From Roseimicrobium sp. ORNL1 (GTDB taxonomy: Bacteria; Verrucomicrobiota; Verrucomicrobiia; Verrucomicrobiales; Verrucomicrobiaceae): a DNA stretch of 64,000 bases. Location of the stretch: assembly GCF_011044495.1 (NCBI RefSeq), contig NZ_CP049143.1, positions 1,736,001 through 1,800,000 on the forward strand, given 5' to 3'. Shown in pieces: positions 26,632 through 34,538 of this stretch. Position numbers and translations under genes: made by a program. The notes under the pieces are model-generated. The model had not been told where the DNA came from, searched no databases, and was given only the letters and a program-made list of their open reading frames with translations. Positions within the stretch are counted from its first letter, which is position 1. Each line of letters begins with the position of its first letter.

Positions 26632-27339
26632 ATGCCTTCAGCACGTATGATTGCCGCAGTAGAATCGTCCCTGTCGCGTCACCCGGTGCATCTGGGTGCC
26701 TATTTTGCCGGACTTTCCTCCGGCACCCTCACGCGGGAGCAATTCATTTGCTCCCAACGGCAGTTCTATTTTGCCGTCCGCTTCTTTTCACGCCCCATGG
26801 CGGCTCTCATGGCCCGCCTGCCGGACTCTGCCTCCCGGCAATCCCTGATGCACAATCTGGCGGAGGAGCACGGCTATGTGGAGACACGAGGGGACTTCCG
26901 GCCCTCCATGGCGCATGATCATACCTTCCTCGCCTTTCTGAAATCACTCGGGGAGGACGCTGGTGACATGCGGGGCGAGAGCGAAGGACCTGCCGTGATG
27001 GCCTTCAACTTCGCGCTCATGGGAGTCTGCAGTTCGGGAGAGGTGGAGACAGCCTTCGCCTGCCTGGGCATCATCGAGTACACCTTTGCCGATCTCTCGG
27101 CGATCATCGGCAGCTCGGTGGTGGAGTCTGGTTGGGTACCCCGGGACCGGCTCGTGCATTACGCACTGCATGCGGAGATCGACAAGGAACACGCCGCGGG
27201 CTTCTTTCGCATGGTGGAGCCTGCGTGGAACGCGGGCGGCATGGCACGCCGCCGGGTGGAGCAGGGACTGGTGCTGGGATTGCACATCTTCCACCAGCTG
27301 TATGAGGACCTGGCACTGCTGCATCGCGGGAAGGCATGA
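26632..27339 (+). CDS. Haem-oxygenase-like diiron oxidase (PqqC/CADD-like)
   Basis: 235 aa from ATG 26632, picked for the GGAG five bases upstream; earlier in-frame Met codons lack this. The all-helical haem-oxygenase-like fold is indicated by the NLAEEHGY helix (residues 75-82), Glu149 in IIEYTF, and the C-terminal HAEIDKEH where His180, Asp184 and His187 have the 4-and-3 spacing of metal ligands in HDO enzymes such as chlamydial CADD. Family members include PqqC, TenA-like proteins, UndA, BesC and the N-oxygenases of diazeniumdiolate pathways, so the reaction cannot be named. Its stop overlaps the desaturase start (ATGA). It leads a six-gene operon. Confidence 0.8.
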   Translation: MPSARMIAAVESSLSRHPVHLGAYFAGLSSGTLTREQFICSQRQFYFAVRFFSRPMAALMARLPDSASRQSLMHNLAEEHGYVETRGDFRPSMAHDHTFLAFLKSLGEDAGDMRGESEGPAVMAFNFALMGVCSSGEVETAFACLGIIEYTFADLSAIIGSSVVESGWVPRDRLVHYALHAEIDKEHAAGFFRMVEPAWNAGGMARRRVEQGLVLGLHIFHQLYEDLALLHRGKA

Positions 27340-28283
27340 CCATGAACCCTGCTGGCGCCAAACCCAAACTGGAACCCGGCCTGCTGCGCGCCCTGCACGT
27401 GGTCGAGTCCGGGGCGCACTGGTCCCGCATCGGGTCGTTTGTGTTGCTCTATCTCTTCGGAGCTGCCGCGGCGGTCTTCGTGGCGCAGGAGTGGCATTGG
27501 GCCGCAGCGCTGCCGTTCTGCCTGCTGGCGGGCGCGTCGCTGCATGGCATCAGCCTCTTCACGCATGAAGCAGTGCATGGCACGCTGAGCCGGTATCCGC
27601 TCTGGAATGGTGTACTGGGCGCGCTGTGTGCCATGCCCGTGCTGCAGAACTTTTCCGCGTATCGCGTGCTGCACCTGCGTCATCACAAGCATCTGGGAAA
27701 TGAAGGTGACCCGGACCACTATGAAAACTACACGCGCTGGACATGGCTGGTGTTTTCCATGAACTGGCTGCGCTTGCTCGTGGGCTACCCGGTGTACATC
27801 GCTGCCATTCCCATCCTGGGTCTCAAACAGGGGACCTGGAGGGATCGCGGATTGATTAGTTTGGAACTGGCGGCTCTGGGCGTGATGATCGTGCTGGTCT
27901 GGTCACTGCATCTTCCGGGTGCCTGGCTTTGGTACGGGTGGGTGGTGCCGATGCTCTTCATCAATACCATGGTCAATATCCGTGGCATGAGCCAGCACAC
28001 GCTTTTGGAGGAGGCGGATGATGAGGTCCGAGGCACACGCACGATTTTGACACAGCCGCTCGTGCGCTACTTCATGTGCAATGAGAACTACCACCTCGAG
28101 CATCATTTGTATCCCGGGGTGCCGTGGCATCACCTGCCGCGCGTGCATGCGGCGCTGGAGCCTGAGCTGCGCAGGCAGGGCGCTTCGTACATCCCGTCCT
28201 ATGCCTCGTTTGTGGGTGAGTTTGTGCAAGGCAGCTTGAAGAGGAGTCCGTGGGGATGGAAGCGTAGGCATCGAGAATCGTGA
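27336..28283 (+). CDS. Membrane fatty acid desaturase / hydroxylase family protein
   Basis: 315 aa with four or more membrane segments. The three His clusters of the membrane diiron desaturases are present: HEAVH (about 80-84), HLRHHKH (about 110-116) and NYHLEHHLYP (about 248-257). Such enzymes insert a double bond or hydroxyl into acyl chains, sphingoid bases or related lipids, using ferredoxin or cytochrome b5 electrons. It overlaps the genes on both sides by 4 bp, so it belongs to the operon. The substrate is unknown; a lipid acyl chain made or attached by the neighbouring genes is the obvious guess. Confidence 0.9.
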   Translation: MTMNPAGAKPKLEPGLLRALHVVESGAHWSRIGSFVLLYLFGAAAAVFVAQEWHWAAALPFCLLAGASLHGISLFTHEAVHGTLSRYPLWNGVLGALCAMPVLQNFSAYRVLHLRHHKHLGNEGDPDHYENYTRWTWLVFSMNWLRLLVGYPVYIAAIPILGLKQGTWRDRGLISLELAALGVMIVLVWSLHLPGAWLWYGWVVPMLFINTMVNIRGMSQHTLLEEADDEVRGTRTILTQPLVRYFMCNENYHLEHHLYPGVPWHHLPRVHAALEPELRRQGASYIPSYASFVGEFVQGSLKRSPWGWKRRHRES

Positions 28284-29149
28284 GCAGGGTTTTCTTCACA
28301 TCGCGAATCCAGGTGCATGAAGCGCTCTTCCTCGCGCTGGGCAGTGTGCTTGCCCTCGTGCTGATGGTGTGTCACGGCGTGGCGCGGGAAGCCACGCTGG
28401 GTGTCGCCGCCTCCACGGTGGGCTATGCCGGAGTGCTGTTCCTTTCCCGGAAGGGAAGCCGCGTGCGCCTGCTGGCCAGCGCTGCGGTCACCTGGCTGTT
28501 GTACGTGGGCAGTTCGAGCCTCATCGAAGCGCTGCAATTGCCACTGCACAGTGCGCAGATTCTGTCGTGGGACACGTGGCTGCTGGGTGCCACACCTGCG
28601 GTGGCGTGGGAGGGAACCTTGTTCCCGTGGATGGTGGAGGTGCTCAGCGTGGCTTACTTGAGTTACCAGGTGTATGTTCACTGGGCTTTCCTTTCCGCGT
28701 GGTGTCTCTCCACGGAGTTGCGTCGAGAGTTCATGCGGTGGGTGTTCACGACGTTCATCGTAGGGTTCACTGTCTATTTCCTCTTTCCCGCCGCAACACC
28801 GGCCGCGGCATTTCCAGAACTCTTTGCGGCTCCCGTGCAAGGAGGCGTCGTCACCAGCTTCAATGAAATGCTGAACGCTCGCATCGCCGCGCGGTATGAT
28901 GCGTTTCCCAGCATGCATGTGCTCGCGACCATGACTCTGCTGGCGTGGGATTTTCAGAATCATCGCGTGAGATTTTGGATCATGCTGTTGCCTGCCCTGC
29001 TCATGGCGGTGGGGACCTTGTATCTGCGACTGCATTACTTCACGGATCTCGTTGCGAGTGTCGCGCTCTTTGCCGTGCTGCAATCGTGCTTCCGCTTGCG
29101 AACCGCCCTTCAAACCACGCCCACCCATGCCGCCTCTTCCGCCACCTGA
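28280..29149 (+). CDS. PAP2-superfamily membrane phosphatase
   Basis: 289 aa, GTG start overlapping the desaturase stop (GTGA). Polytopic membrane protein with the PAP2 catalytic motifs: ARYDAFPSMHV (Ser-x-x-His) and LYLRLHYFTDLVAS (His nucleophile plus Asp). The pattern resembles inositol-phosphorylceramide-synthase-like and phosphatidate phosphatases. In this operon it could release diacylglycerol from phosphatidic acid for the downstream BtaA-like enzyme (inference). It overlaps that gene by 23 bp. Confidence 0.85.
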   Translation: MSRVFFTSRIQVHEALFLALGSVLALVLMVCHGVAREATLGVAASTVGYAGVLFLSRKGSRVRLLASAAVTWLLYVGSSSLIEALQLPLHSAQILSWDTWLLGATPAVAWEGTLFPWMVEVLSVAYLSYQVYVHWAFLSAWCLSTELRREFMRWVFTTFIVGFTVYFLFPAATPAAAFPELFAAPVQGGVVTSFNEMLNARIAARYDAFPSMHVLATMTLLAWDFQNHRVRFWIMLLPALLMAVGTLYLRLHYFTDLVASVALFAVLQSCFRLRTALQTTPTHAASSAT

Positions 29150-30230
29150 CGCCTGGGCTCGTGAAGCAGCGAAGCTGCCCCTGGCCTTTGCGCAGGTGCG
29201 TGAAGACCCGCGACTGGACCTTGAACTCGCCTCCGTGCTGCCCTATGAGGGCACGGTGGTGATGGTGGCCTCCGGAGGGGACACGGCTGTGTGCCTGAGC
29301 TGGGTGCCGCTGGAGCGTTTGCTGCTGGTGGATATGAATCCCGCGCAGCTGGAACTCGCACGGCTCAAATGGCATCTGGCCCAGACGCTCAAATCTTCTG
29401 AGGTGAAGCGTCTGCTGGGGCATCTCCCCATGCCTGGTGAGAAGCGGCGGCAGGTATTGCAGCTCTGCTTTGAGAAACTGCACGTGTCCCAGGATGCGCT
29501 CGGCCCGTTGGAGATGGTGGCTGCGCTGGGCCCGGACCACGCAGGCCGTTACGAGGTCACGTTTGCGCAACTGCGGCAGGCACTCGGAGGGAGAGGCGAG
29601 CATGTCATACGGGCGCTGCAGTCCGGAGATGCATCCCAGGCTGCGGCACTGCTGGCACCGGGAACTCCGGACGGCGATGCGCTGGACGAGGCGCTGGCCT
29701 CTGTGATGTCGCTCGCCAATCTCGTGTGTCTCTTTGGCGAGAGCGCCACGCAGAACCCGCGCCTCCCATTCCATCGTCACTTTGCGGAGCGGATTCGTGA
29801 TGCCGTGGTGCGACCCGAGGCTGGGGCCAATCCCTTCCTCTGGCAGATGCTGGCCGGCCGCTTTCCTGATGTGGTGTCCTATGACTGGATACAAAACTGT
29901 CATGGTCAACTCACCGCGCGGACCAAGCCGGAGTATGAGCACGGCCACATGAAGGAGGTGCTGGAATCGTTGGACGCGGGAAGTGTGGACCTCGTGCACC
30001 TCTCGAATATCCTCGACTGGCTTTCTGAAGAAGATGCAACGGCCACGCTGGAAGCTGCGCGTCGGGTCTTGAAGACGGGTGGCAGGGTGATTCTCCGCCA
30101 GCTCAATTCCACCTTGGACATACCTGCTCTCGACAGCGGACTGGCGTGGGACGCCGAACTCGGCAGGGCGCTGCGGGAGCGTGATCGCAGCTTCTTCTAT
30201 CCGCACATTCACGTGGGCACGCGCTTGTAG
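29127..30230 (+). CDS. BtaA-like (DUF3419) aminocarboxypropyl transferase
   Basis: 367 aa from ATG 29127, inside the end of the PAP2 gene; the frame is open 25 codons further upstream. It matches the BtaA family of SAM-dependent 3-amino-3-carboxypropyl transferases: LAFAQVREDPRLDLELA (BtaA: Y-P-Q-x-x-E-D-P-x-x-D), VVMVASGGDTA, LLLVDMNPAQLELARLK, and later NPFLWQMLAGRFP and HLSNILDWLSEE. BtaA moves the four-carbon amino acid part of SAM to diacylglycerol, the first step to betaine lipids. The Asn/Cys usually after SGG is Asp here. No BtaB methyltransferase is nearby, so the product may differ from a betaine lipid. Confidence 0.75.
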   Translation: MPPLPPPDAWAREAAKLPLAFAQVREDPRLDLELASVLPYEGTVVMVASGGDTAVCLSWVPLERLLLVDMNPAQLELARLKWHLAQTLKSSEVKRLLGHLPMPGEKRRQVLQLCFEKLHVSQDALGPLEMVAALGPDHAGRYEVTFAQLRQALGGRGEHVIRALQSGDASQAAALLAPGTPDGDALDEALASVMSLANLVCLFGESATQNPRLPFHRHFAERIRDAVVRPEAGANPFLWQMLAGRFPDVVSYDWIQNCHGQLTARTKPEYEHGHMKEVLESLDAGSVDLVHLSNILDWLSEEDATATLEAARRVLKTGGRVILRQLNSTLDIPALDSGLAWDAELGRALRERDRSFFYPHIHVGTRL

Positions 30231-30260
30231 ATCGCGGCCGCTTTATCATTCAACAAACAC

Positions 30261-31223
30261 ATGAATCTTCACCGGCTGGAAACATCGCCCCCTGAGTGGC
30301 TGGGCATTGCGCTGGAGGAATTTGAGCGGGAATTCCGCTATCCCTTGGGCGAGCGTGCATCCTTTCACGTCGTGCACGGCAGGCAGTATGTGGCCTTCTT
30401 CCAAGCGATGGGTGAGGCGATGGTCTTCGTCGTGGAGCGAGAGGGACGGGTGCTGGGCACGGTGGCGGTGATTCGGCGTCGACTGCGCAGCCCCAAGGGG
30501 AAAAAGACGCCGGTGTACTACGTCTGCGATCTCAAAGTCACGCGCGGCCGCGCGGGTGGGCCTGTATTGGCCAGGCTGATGCATGCCGTGCGCGACCACA
30601 TACTCCGCACCGGCCTGGCTCCGGTGTATGGTATTGTCATGGATGGCACGGCACGGCTCCCCACGCAGTACACCGGCCGTGTGGATATCCCGCCATTCGA
30701 GCCGATGGCACAACTTGCGGTGCTGAGAATTTCCACGGAGGTGAATGATTCCTGGGCAGAGGCTTGTGAAAGTGCCTCCCGCGACAGGGTGGATCATTTG
30801 CGTGAGTACTTGAACCTTGGAGCGTGGTCCTCCTCGGCTTGCTCAAGCGAGCTGCGCTCCGAAATGACCGCCCTCCCGCTGATGAGCCAGTGCGCCGATG
30901 GTTGCGGCGTATTGGAGGACACGCGGCTCGGCAAACGTCTCATGATGCATGACGGCACGGAGATGAAGGCCGCCCATCTCTCGTGGTTGGGCTGTGGCAA
31001 GCCCATTGCCGCCATGGCGGTCATCCAGTCCGCGCGTGCCATCGCGCGGCAGCAGGGATTTCCCTCGCTGTTTGTGTCCCTGCCCAACACAGAATCGTTT
31101 GCAGGGCTCATTCGCTCACTGGTGCGGAGGCACGGAGCGCTGCTCGCTCCCGCCACGGTGTACGGCACCGGCTTTCCCGTGAAGGATGGTGCGGAGTGGT
31201 GGGTGAATACCTCGGAGATTTGA
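30261..31223 (+). CDS. GNAT-like acyltransferase
   Basis: 320 aa. Residues 40-150 look like a GNAT domain: AMVFVVEREGRVLGTVAVIR (strand pair) and VYYVCDLKVTRGRAGGPVLA, whose R-G-R-A-G-G loop suits acetyl-CoA binding. The second half may be another, degenerate GNAT-like unit. It lies 30 bp after the BtaA-like gene and is likely co-transcribed. The acceptor could be the amino lipid headgroup, but nothing proves it. Confidence 0.65.
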   Translation: MNLHRLETSPPEWLGIALEEFEREFRYPLGERASFHVVHGRQYVAFFQAMGEAMVFVVEREGRVLGTVAVIRRRLRSPKGKKTPVYYVCDLKVTRGRAGGPVLARLMHAVRDHILRTGLAPVYGIVMDGTARLPTQYTGRVDIPPFEPMAQLAVLRISTEVNDSWAEACESASRDRVDHLREYLNLGAWSSSACSSELRSEMTALPLMSQCADGCGVLEDTRLGKRLMMHDGTEMKAAHLSWLGCGKPIAAMAVIQSARAIARQQGFPSLFVSLPNTESFAGLIRSLVRRHGALLAPATVYGTGFPVKDGAEWWVNTSEI

Positions 31224-31271
31224 TGCGTGAAGAAGGCGACATCTCCATCGGTCCATGAAGCGAATGAGTCA

Positions 31272-31505
31272 ATGAGGACAATGGCGACCATGAACACCAA
31301 CGAAGGGAATCCCAGCAACGCGAACACGAGCGCGGCCATCCACCTTTGCGATCTGTGCGGCAAGCCCGGCGCCACGCTGCTCGGGGGTCGGTTGATTTGC
31401 AGTGCCTGTTATGAAGTCAGCGGCTCCTGCTGCGCGGAGTTTCTGGAAGTGGATGAGGATGCTGAACGCATCAAGCGCATCGCGCGTGAGGTGGCGAAGG
31501 GCTGA
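31272..31505 (+). CDS. Small zinc-ribbon-like protein
   Basis: 77 aa from ATG 31272; GTG 31227 or later Met codons (31281, 31290) are also possible. Cys pairs CDLCGK and CSACYE, 20 residues apart, form a likely zinc ribbon, followed by an acidic/basic helix (DEDAERIKRIAREVAKG). It could be a regulator or adaptor. It is the last gene of the operon. The following 31506-31643 holds no gene. Confidence 0.55.
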   Translation: MRTMATMNTNEGNPSNANTSAAIHLCDLCGKPGATLLGGRLICSACYEVSGSCCAEFLEVDEDAERIKRIAREVAKG

Positions 31506-31643
31506 CGCTCGGGCTGAGTTGCGAGGCTGCTGCGTGCAAAGTAGCTTCGAATTCAGTCGAATGATTTGCTCTGCGCGCCTGTGCACCTCATATGCCCATA
31601 CGGCTGAAGCCGTAGCTAATTTGTTGGGGCTGCGCCGCGCGAC

Positions 31644-32330
31644 CTACGAAACCGTGGCAAGCTTGCTGCGCCTGCCTTCCTTCCAATGCGTGAAGGGCGG
31701 GAACAGCGCACAGATGTGTACCTCTTCATCCGCATCCACCACAGAGCCGGGTGAAAGCAGGGCATAGCCACCAATGCGACAGCGGTCTCCGATTTCAATG
31801 GGGCCGACGTGGAGCACGGACTGGCCTTCCGCATCCTTGCTCACCACGTGGGCGCACAGCCTCGCGCCGGCGCCGAGCACGACGTCATTTCCAATCCGCA
31901 GCAGCGAACGATCCAGGACCCGCACACCGGGTGCCCAGTAGGTGAGGCGGCCAACCTTGGAACCCCATAGCCGGAGCCAGAGGGAGTACAAGCCAGGCAC
32001 GAAGCGCAGAAGTTCCTCAAGAAATGGCAGCCGTGAAAAAATCACCTGCGGCTGGGAACTGGCCCACCAAATCAAGAAGGCGCGAGAGCCAGGCGGGTGC
32101 GTGCCGTGCACGAGTGGGAAGGCCAGCAGCAGCACGCGCAGCAGCAACGGGGGCACCAGATAAAGACAGGCCACCGCACCCCACCAGGCCACCGCACAGC
32201 CAATCCAAAGCGTCAATGCAGCATGTGCCAGCGGCACGAGGTTGAGCAGGAGCATCACCAGACGCGTACTCACGGGCCACGGCGATGATACGCTTACCTG
32301 AGAGGCGATGGAATGTTCAGACGGTTCCAC
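31644..32330 (-). CDS. Membrane-anchored left-handed beta-helix acyltransferase-like protein
   Basis: 228 aa. Two or three hydrophobic segments (about 22-80) precede a hexapeptide-repeat region (about 125-205) with stretches such as VRVLDRSLLRIGNDVVLGAG and IEIGDRCRIGGYALLSPGSV, the left-handed beta-helix of O- and N-acyltransferases. The catalytic His of this fold may be in ARLCAHVVSK. It starts three bases after the stop of the AurF-like gene and faces the six-gene operon tail to tail. Confidence 0.65.
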   Translation of the reverse strand: MEPSEHSIASQVSVSSPWPVSTRLVMLLLNLVPLAHAALTLWIGCAVAWWGAVACLYLVPPLLLRVLLLAFPLVHGTHPPGSRAFLIWWASSQPQVIFSRLPFLEELLRFVPGLYSLWLRLWGSKVGRLTYWAPGVRVLDRSLLRIGNDVVLGAGARLCAHVVSKDAEGQSVLHVGPIEIGDRCRIGGYALLSPGSVVDADEEVHICALFPPFTHWKEGRRSKLATVS

Positions 32331-32333
32331 GAG

Positions 32334-33236
32334 TCACTCGGTAAAGAAATCTTCCAGCCCTTCAAGTTCCGGCCAGCGCGCGGCAAGGTGGCGTGTCTTG
32401 GGGAAGCTCACCTTGGGGTAGAGCGTGTGCAGGTAGACCTTGTTGGATTCGAGCGCATGCATGGCGTTATGGATTTCCCCGCGGCGAGGCATCAACTCGG
32501 GGAACTCGTGCAGCCACGTGTCGATCACGCGAAGTCCGGAGCGTTTGGGGAGCAGGAAGAACTCGCGCAGCGACCAGAGCAGCGCGTGCGCATTCATCCG
32601 GCGAAGCCAGAGCGGCGTGGCGGGCCACAGCCATTCGAGGAAAAGTACATCACGCCGGATGTGTGCCGGTTCCTCCAGGAGATGCTCGCGATGCACCGCT
32701 TGAAAGCGCGGGTCCATGGCGCTGCCGCAGGAGACAAAGGCCCGGCCAAAGTACAGAGCGCGCTCTTCGAATATCAATTGCAGCCAGAGCATCGCCGGGA
32801 AGAACCGTACGCTGCTGCCCGCCATCCTCATGAGCCTGCGTGTGGTGTTGCCCATGTCGAGCAGGTGGAAGTCGCCATGCTGGTACTGCGCGGGCGCTTC
32901 CTCACGCAGCAGGCCGCGGAACCACGAGGAGTGCGCATCCTCTTCCGCGAGGAATTGTGCGGCCTCGTTTCGCAGTTCCGGCGTCGCGGCGCGGCGTACG
33001 AGCCACTCCAGCGTGGGGCGCGCCATGACTTGCTCGAAGAAGATGATCTGTTCGAGGAAGTAGAGACCGTGCACTCGGTTGTAACCCAGGCGCTGCTGGT
33101 TGGTGAGGGTGTGATACACTGGTGTGAACGCGAGCGGGGTCAGGGACTCGGGAGAGAAGAGCGTGCCCTCGTGCGGGAAGCCGCGGTTTCCTTCCCCGGT
33201 ATGCGGTGAGGGCTTGAGACGTCGGGCATCAGACAT
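32334..33236 (-). CDS. AurF-like diiron oxygenase
   Basis: 300 aa from ATG 33236 (MSDARRLKPS), as the upstream frame is Arg/Pro-rich and unlike the family. All likely iron ligands of the AurF class can be placed: Glu62 (EQII) for helix 1, Glu99 and His102 in EEDAH, Glu157 in IFEERALYF, and His185, Glu189, His192 in HLLEEPAH, with the same 4-and-3 spacing as AurF's last three ligands. AurF turns p-aminobenzoate into p-nitrobenzoate; relatives (MgoC, PvfB) N-oxygenate amino groups on carrier proteins. The substrate is unknown, but the neighbours suggest an amine in a lipid or carrier-bound intermediate. Confidence 0.8.
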   Translation of the reverse strand: MSDARRLKPSPHTGEGNRGFPHEGTLFSPESLTPLAFTPVYHTLTNQQRLGYNRVHGLYFLEQIIFFEQVMARPTLEWLVRRAATPELRNEAAQFLAEEDAHSSWFRGLLREEAPAQYQHGDFHLLDMGNTTRRLMRMAGSSVRFFPAMLWLQLIFEERALYFGRAFVSCGSAMDPRFQAVHREHLLEEPAHIRRDVLFLEWLWPATPLWLRRMNAHALLWSLREFFLLPKRSGLRVIDTWLHEFPELMPRRGEIHNAMHALESNKVYLHTLYPKVSFPKTRHLAARWPELEGLEDFFTE

Positions 33237-33438
33237 GGGTCGAGGCGAGGCGGTAAGGTGGTGTGATGGTTGCGAGCGAGGCCGGAGCCTGTCTGTCCAT
33301 GGGTGGCACATTCTCCACGATGCAGGATATTGAAAAAGAAGGTGGCGCTATTGAGCAACTCAATATCGACAGGGGGTGCAAAATAATGGCAGGATGGCGG
33401 CGCTTGCTCCCGTCGTCGAGAGCGAAGGAAACGCCCGT

Positions 33439-34115
33439 GGCCCGAAGGGTCACACGAGTACAGCCCAGGGATGAGGGAGCCTCGGCGACCGATTCCCTGG
33501 GTTTGTCGCAAAAATGAATTGCGCCCTGAAGGGGCGCTCGAACATTCAACTATGCCCCAGTCTCTTGCCCAACTCTATGTGCACCTCATCTTCTCCACGA
33601 AGAACCGCGAACGCTGGCTCGTCCCAGATCTCCATCCAGAAATGCATGCCTACATGGGAGGCATTCTCAATCGTCACGATTGCATGCCGGTGGAAATCAA
33701 TTCCGAGCCCGACCACGTGCATGTCTTGTTCCGACTGGGCAGGACCGCCGCCGTGAGCGATGTCGTGGCCCATGTGAAAAAAGGCACCAGCGACTGGCTG
33801 CGTGCGCGCAGCCGGGAGTTTGCGGGATTTTATTGGCAAGGAGGCTATGGAGCCTTCTCAGTGTCGCAGTCGGGCGTGGATGAAGTGCGCACCTACATCC
33901 GCGAGCAGCAAGAGCATCATCGACGCCGAACCTTTCAGGAGGAGTTTCTGGAATTCCTTCGCCGCTATGAAGTGGACTATGATGAGCGCTACCTTTGGGA
34001 TTGATTCCGCTGCTCGTGCGACCTTTCAGGTCGCGATCTTCCGAGGGTATATACCCAGGGAATCGGTCGCCGGAGCTCCCTCATCCCTGGGCTGGAGTCG
34101 TGCGACCCTTCGGGC
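33439..34115. mobile_element. RAYT transposase element flanked by REP-type inverted repeats
   Basis: A transposase gene (33552-34004) lies between a 63-bp left repeat (33439-33501, starting GGCCCGAAGGGTCACACG) and a 62-bp inverted right repeat (34054-34115, ending GACCCTTCGGGCC). Each arm itself folds (CCCAGGGAT ... ATTCCCTGGG), the usual REP hairpin. Smaller hairpins, GCGCCC-TGAAG-GGGCGC (33521-33537) and GCGACCT-TTC-AGGTCGC (34018-34034), sit just inside. REP-associated tyrosine transposases are normally single-copy chromosomal genes of this form. It covers most of the gap between the AurF-like gene and the P450 gene; 33237-33438 shows nothing else. Confidence 0.85.
33552..34004 (+). CDS. 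REP-associated tyrosine transposase (Y1/IS200-like)
   Basis: 150 aa from ATG 33552 (MPQSLAQLYVHLIFSTKNRE). The HUH metal motif is DHVHVLF; the catalytic Tyr lies in VRTYIREQQEHHRRRTFQEE, as in Y1 transposases. The strand order and length fit IS200/RAYT proteins that nick single-stranded DNA at REP hairpins. Nearby inverted REP arms support the RAYT reading over a mobile IS200. Confidence 0.9.
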   Translation: MPQSLAQLYVHLIFSTKNRERWLVPDLHPEMHAYMGGILNRHDCMPVEINSEPDHVHVLFRLGRTAAVSDVVAHVKKGTSDWLRARSREFAGFYWQGGYGAFSVSQSGVDEVRTYIREQQEHHRRRTFQEEFLEFLRRYEVDYDERYLWD

Positions 34116-34135
34116 CGCGATGTGGCGAAGGCTGC

Positions 34136-34327
34136 GATGACGGTCGCATCCTCATCCTCTCGGATGGTGTCTGGAAGTACTGCGGCTTCGAGGCCATCAA
34201 GGCCGCGTTTGAGATGTCTTCTTTCGTGGACGCAGCATCGTTCTTGAGGGCCGCTACACAAAAGCGTGCGGGCTCGGGCCTGCCGGATGATTTCAGTGTG
34301 ATCGCGGTGGAGTTGGCAGGCATCTAG
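34136..34327 (+). pseudogene. C-terminal fragment of a PP2C-type protein phosphatase
   Basis: A 63-codon open stretch ending in TAG at 34327 reads like the last part of a PP2C phosphatase: DDGRILILSDGVWKYCGFEA holds the SDG-x-W-K-Y motif around a metal Asp, and GLPDDFSVIAVEL holds the DD-x-S end. The N-terminal two-thirds are absent: the sequence switches to the RAYT right repeat 20 bases before the fragment. No matching N-terminal part is seen left of the element. The following 34328-34538 is empty of genes. Confidence 0.65.
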
Positions 34328-34538
34328 CTCCTCGCCCTTTTGGACTAACCGTTTAGCGGGATGTTCTTCCCGCTCGCGCCAAAGCCCGGGTTGCGCCAGG
34401 AATTCCTGTATCGATGATCGGTGGTACTCTGGATGCAATTTGCACGGTTGTTTTAGAGGTGATTGTTCGAAATTCACGTTGAAACGCCGCACTGCCCATT
34501 CTACATGCCCATGCCCCCCGGCATTCCGAAATCGCTAT

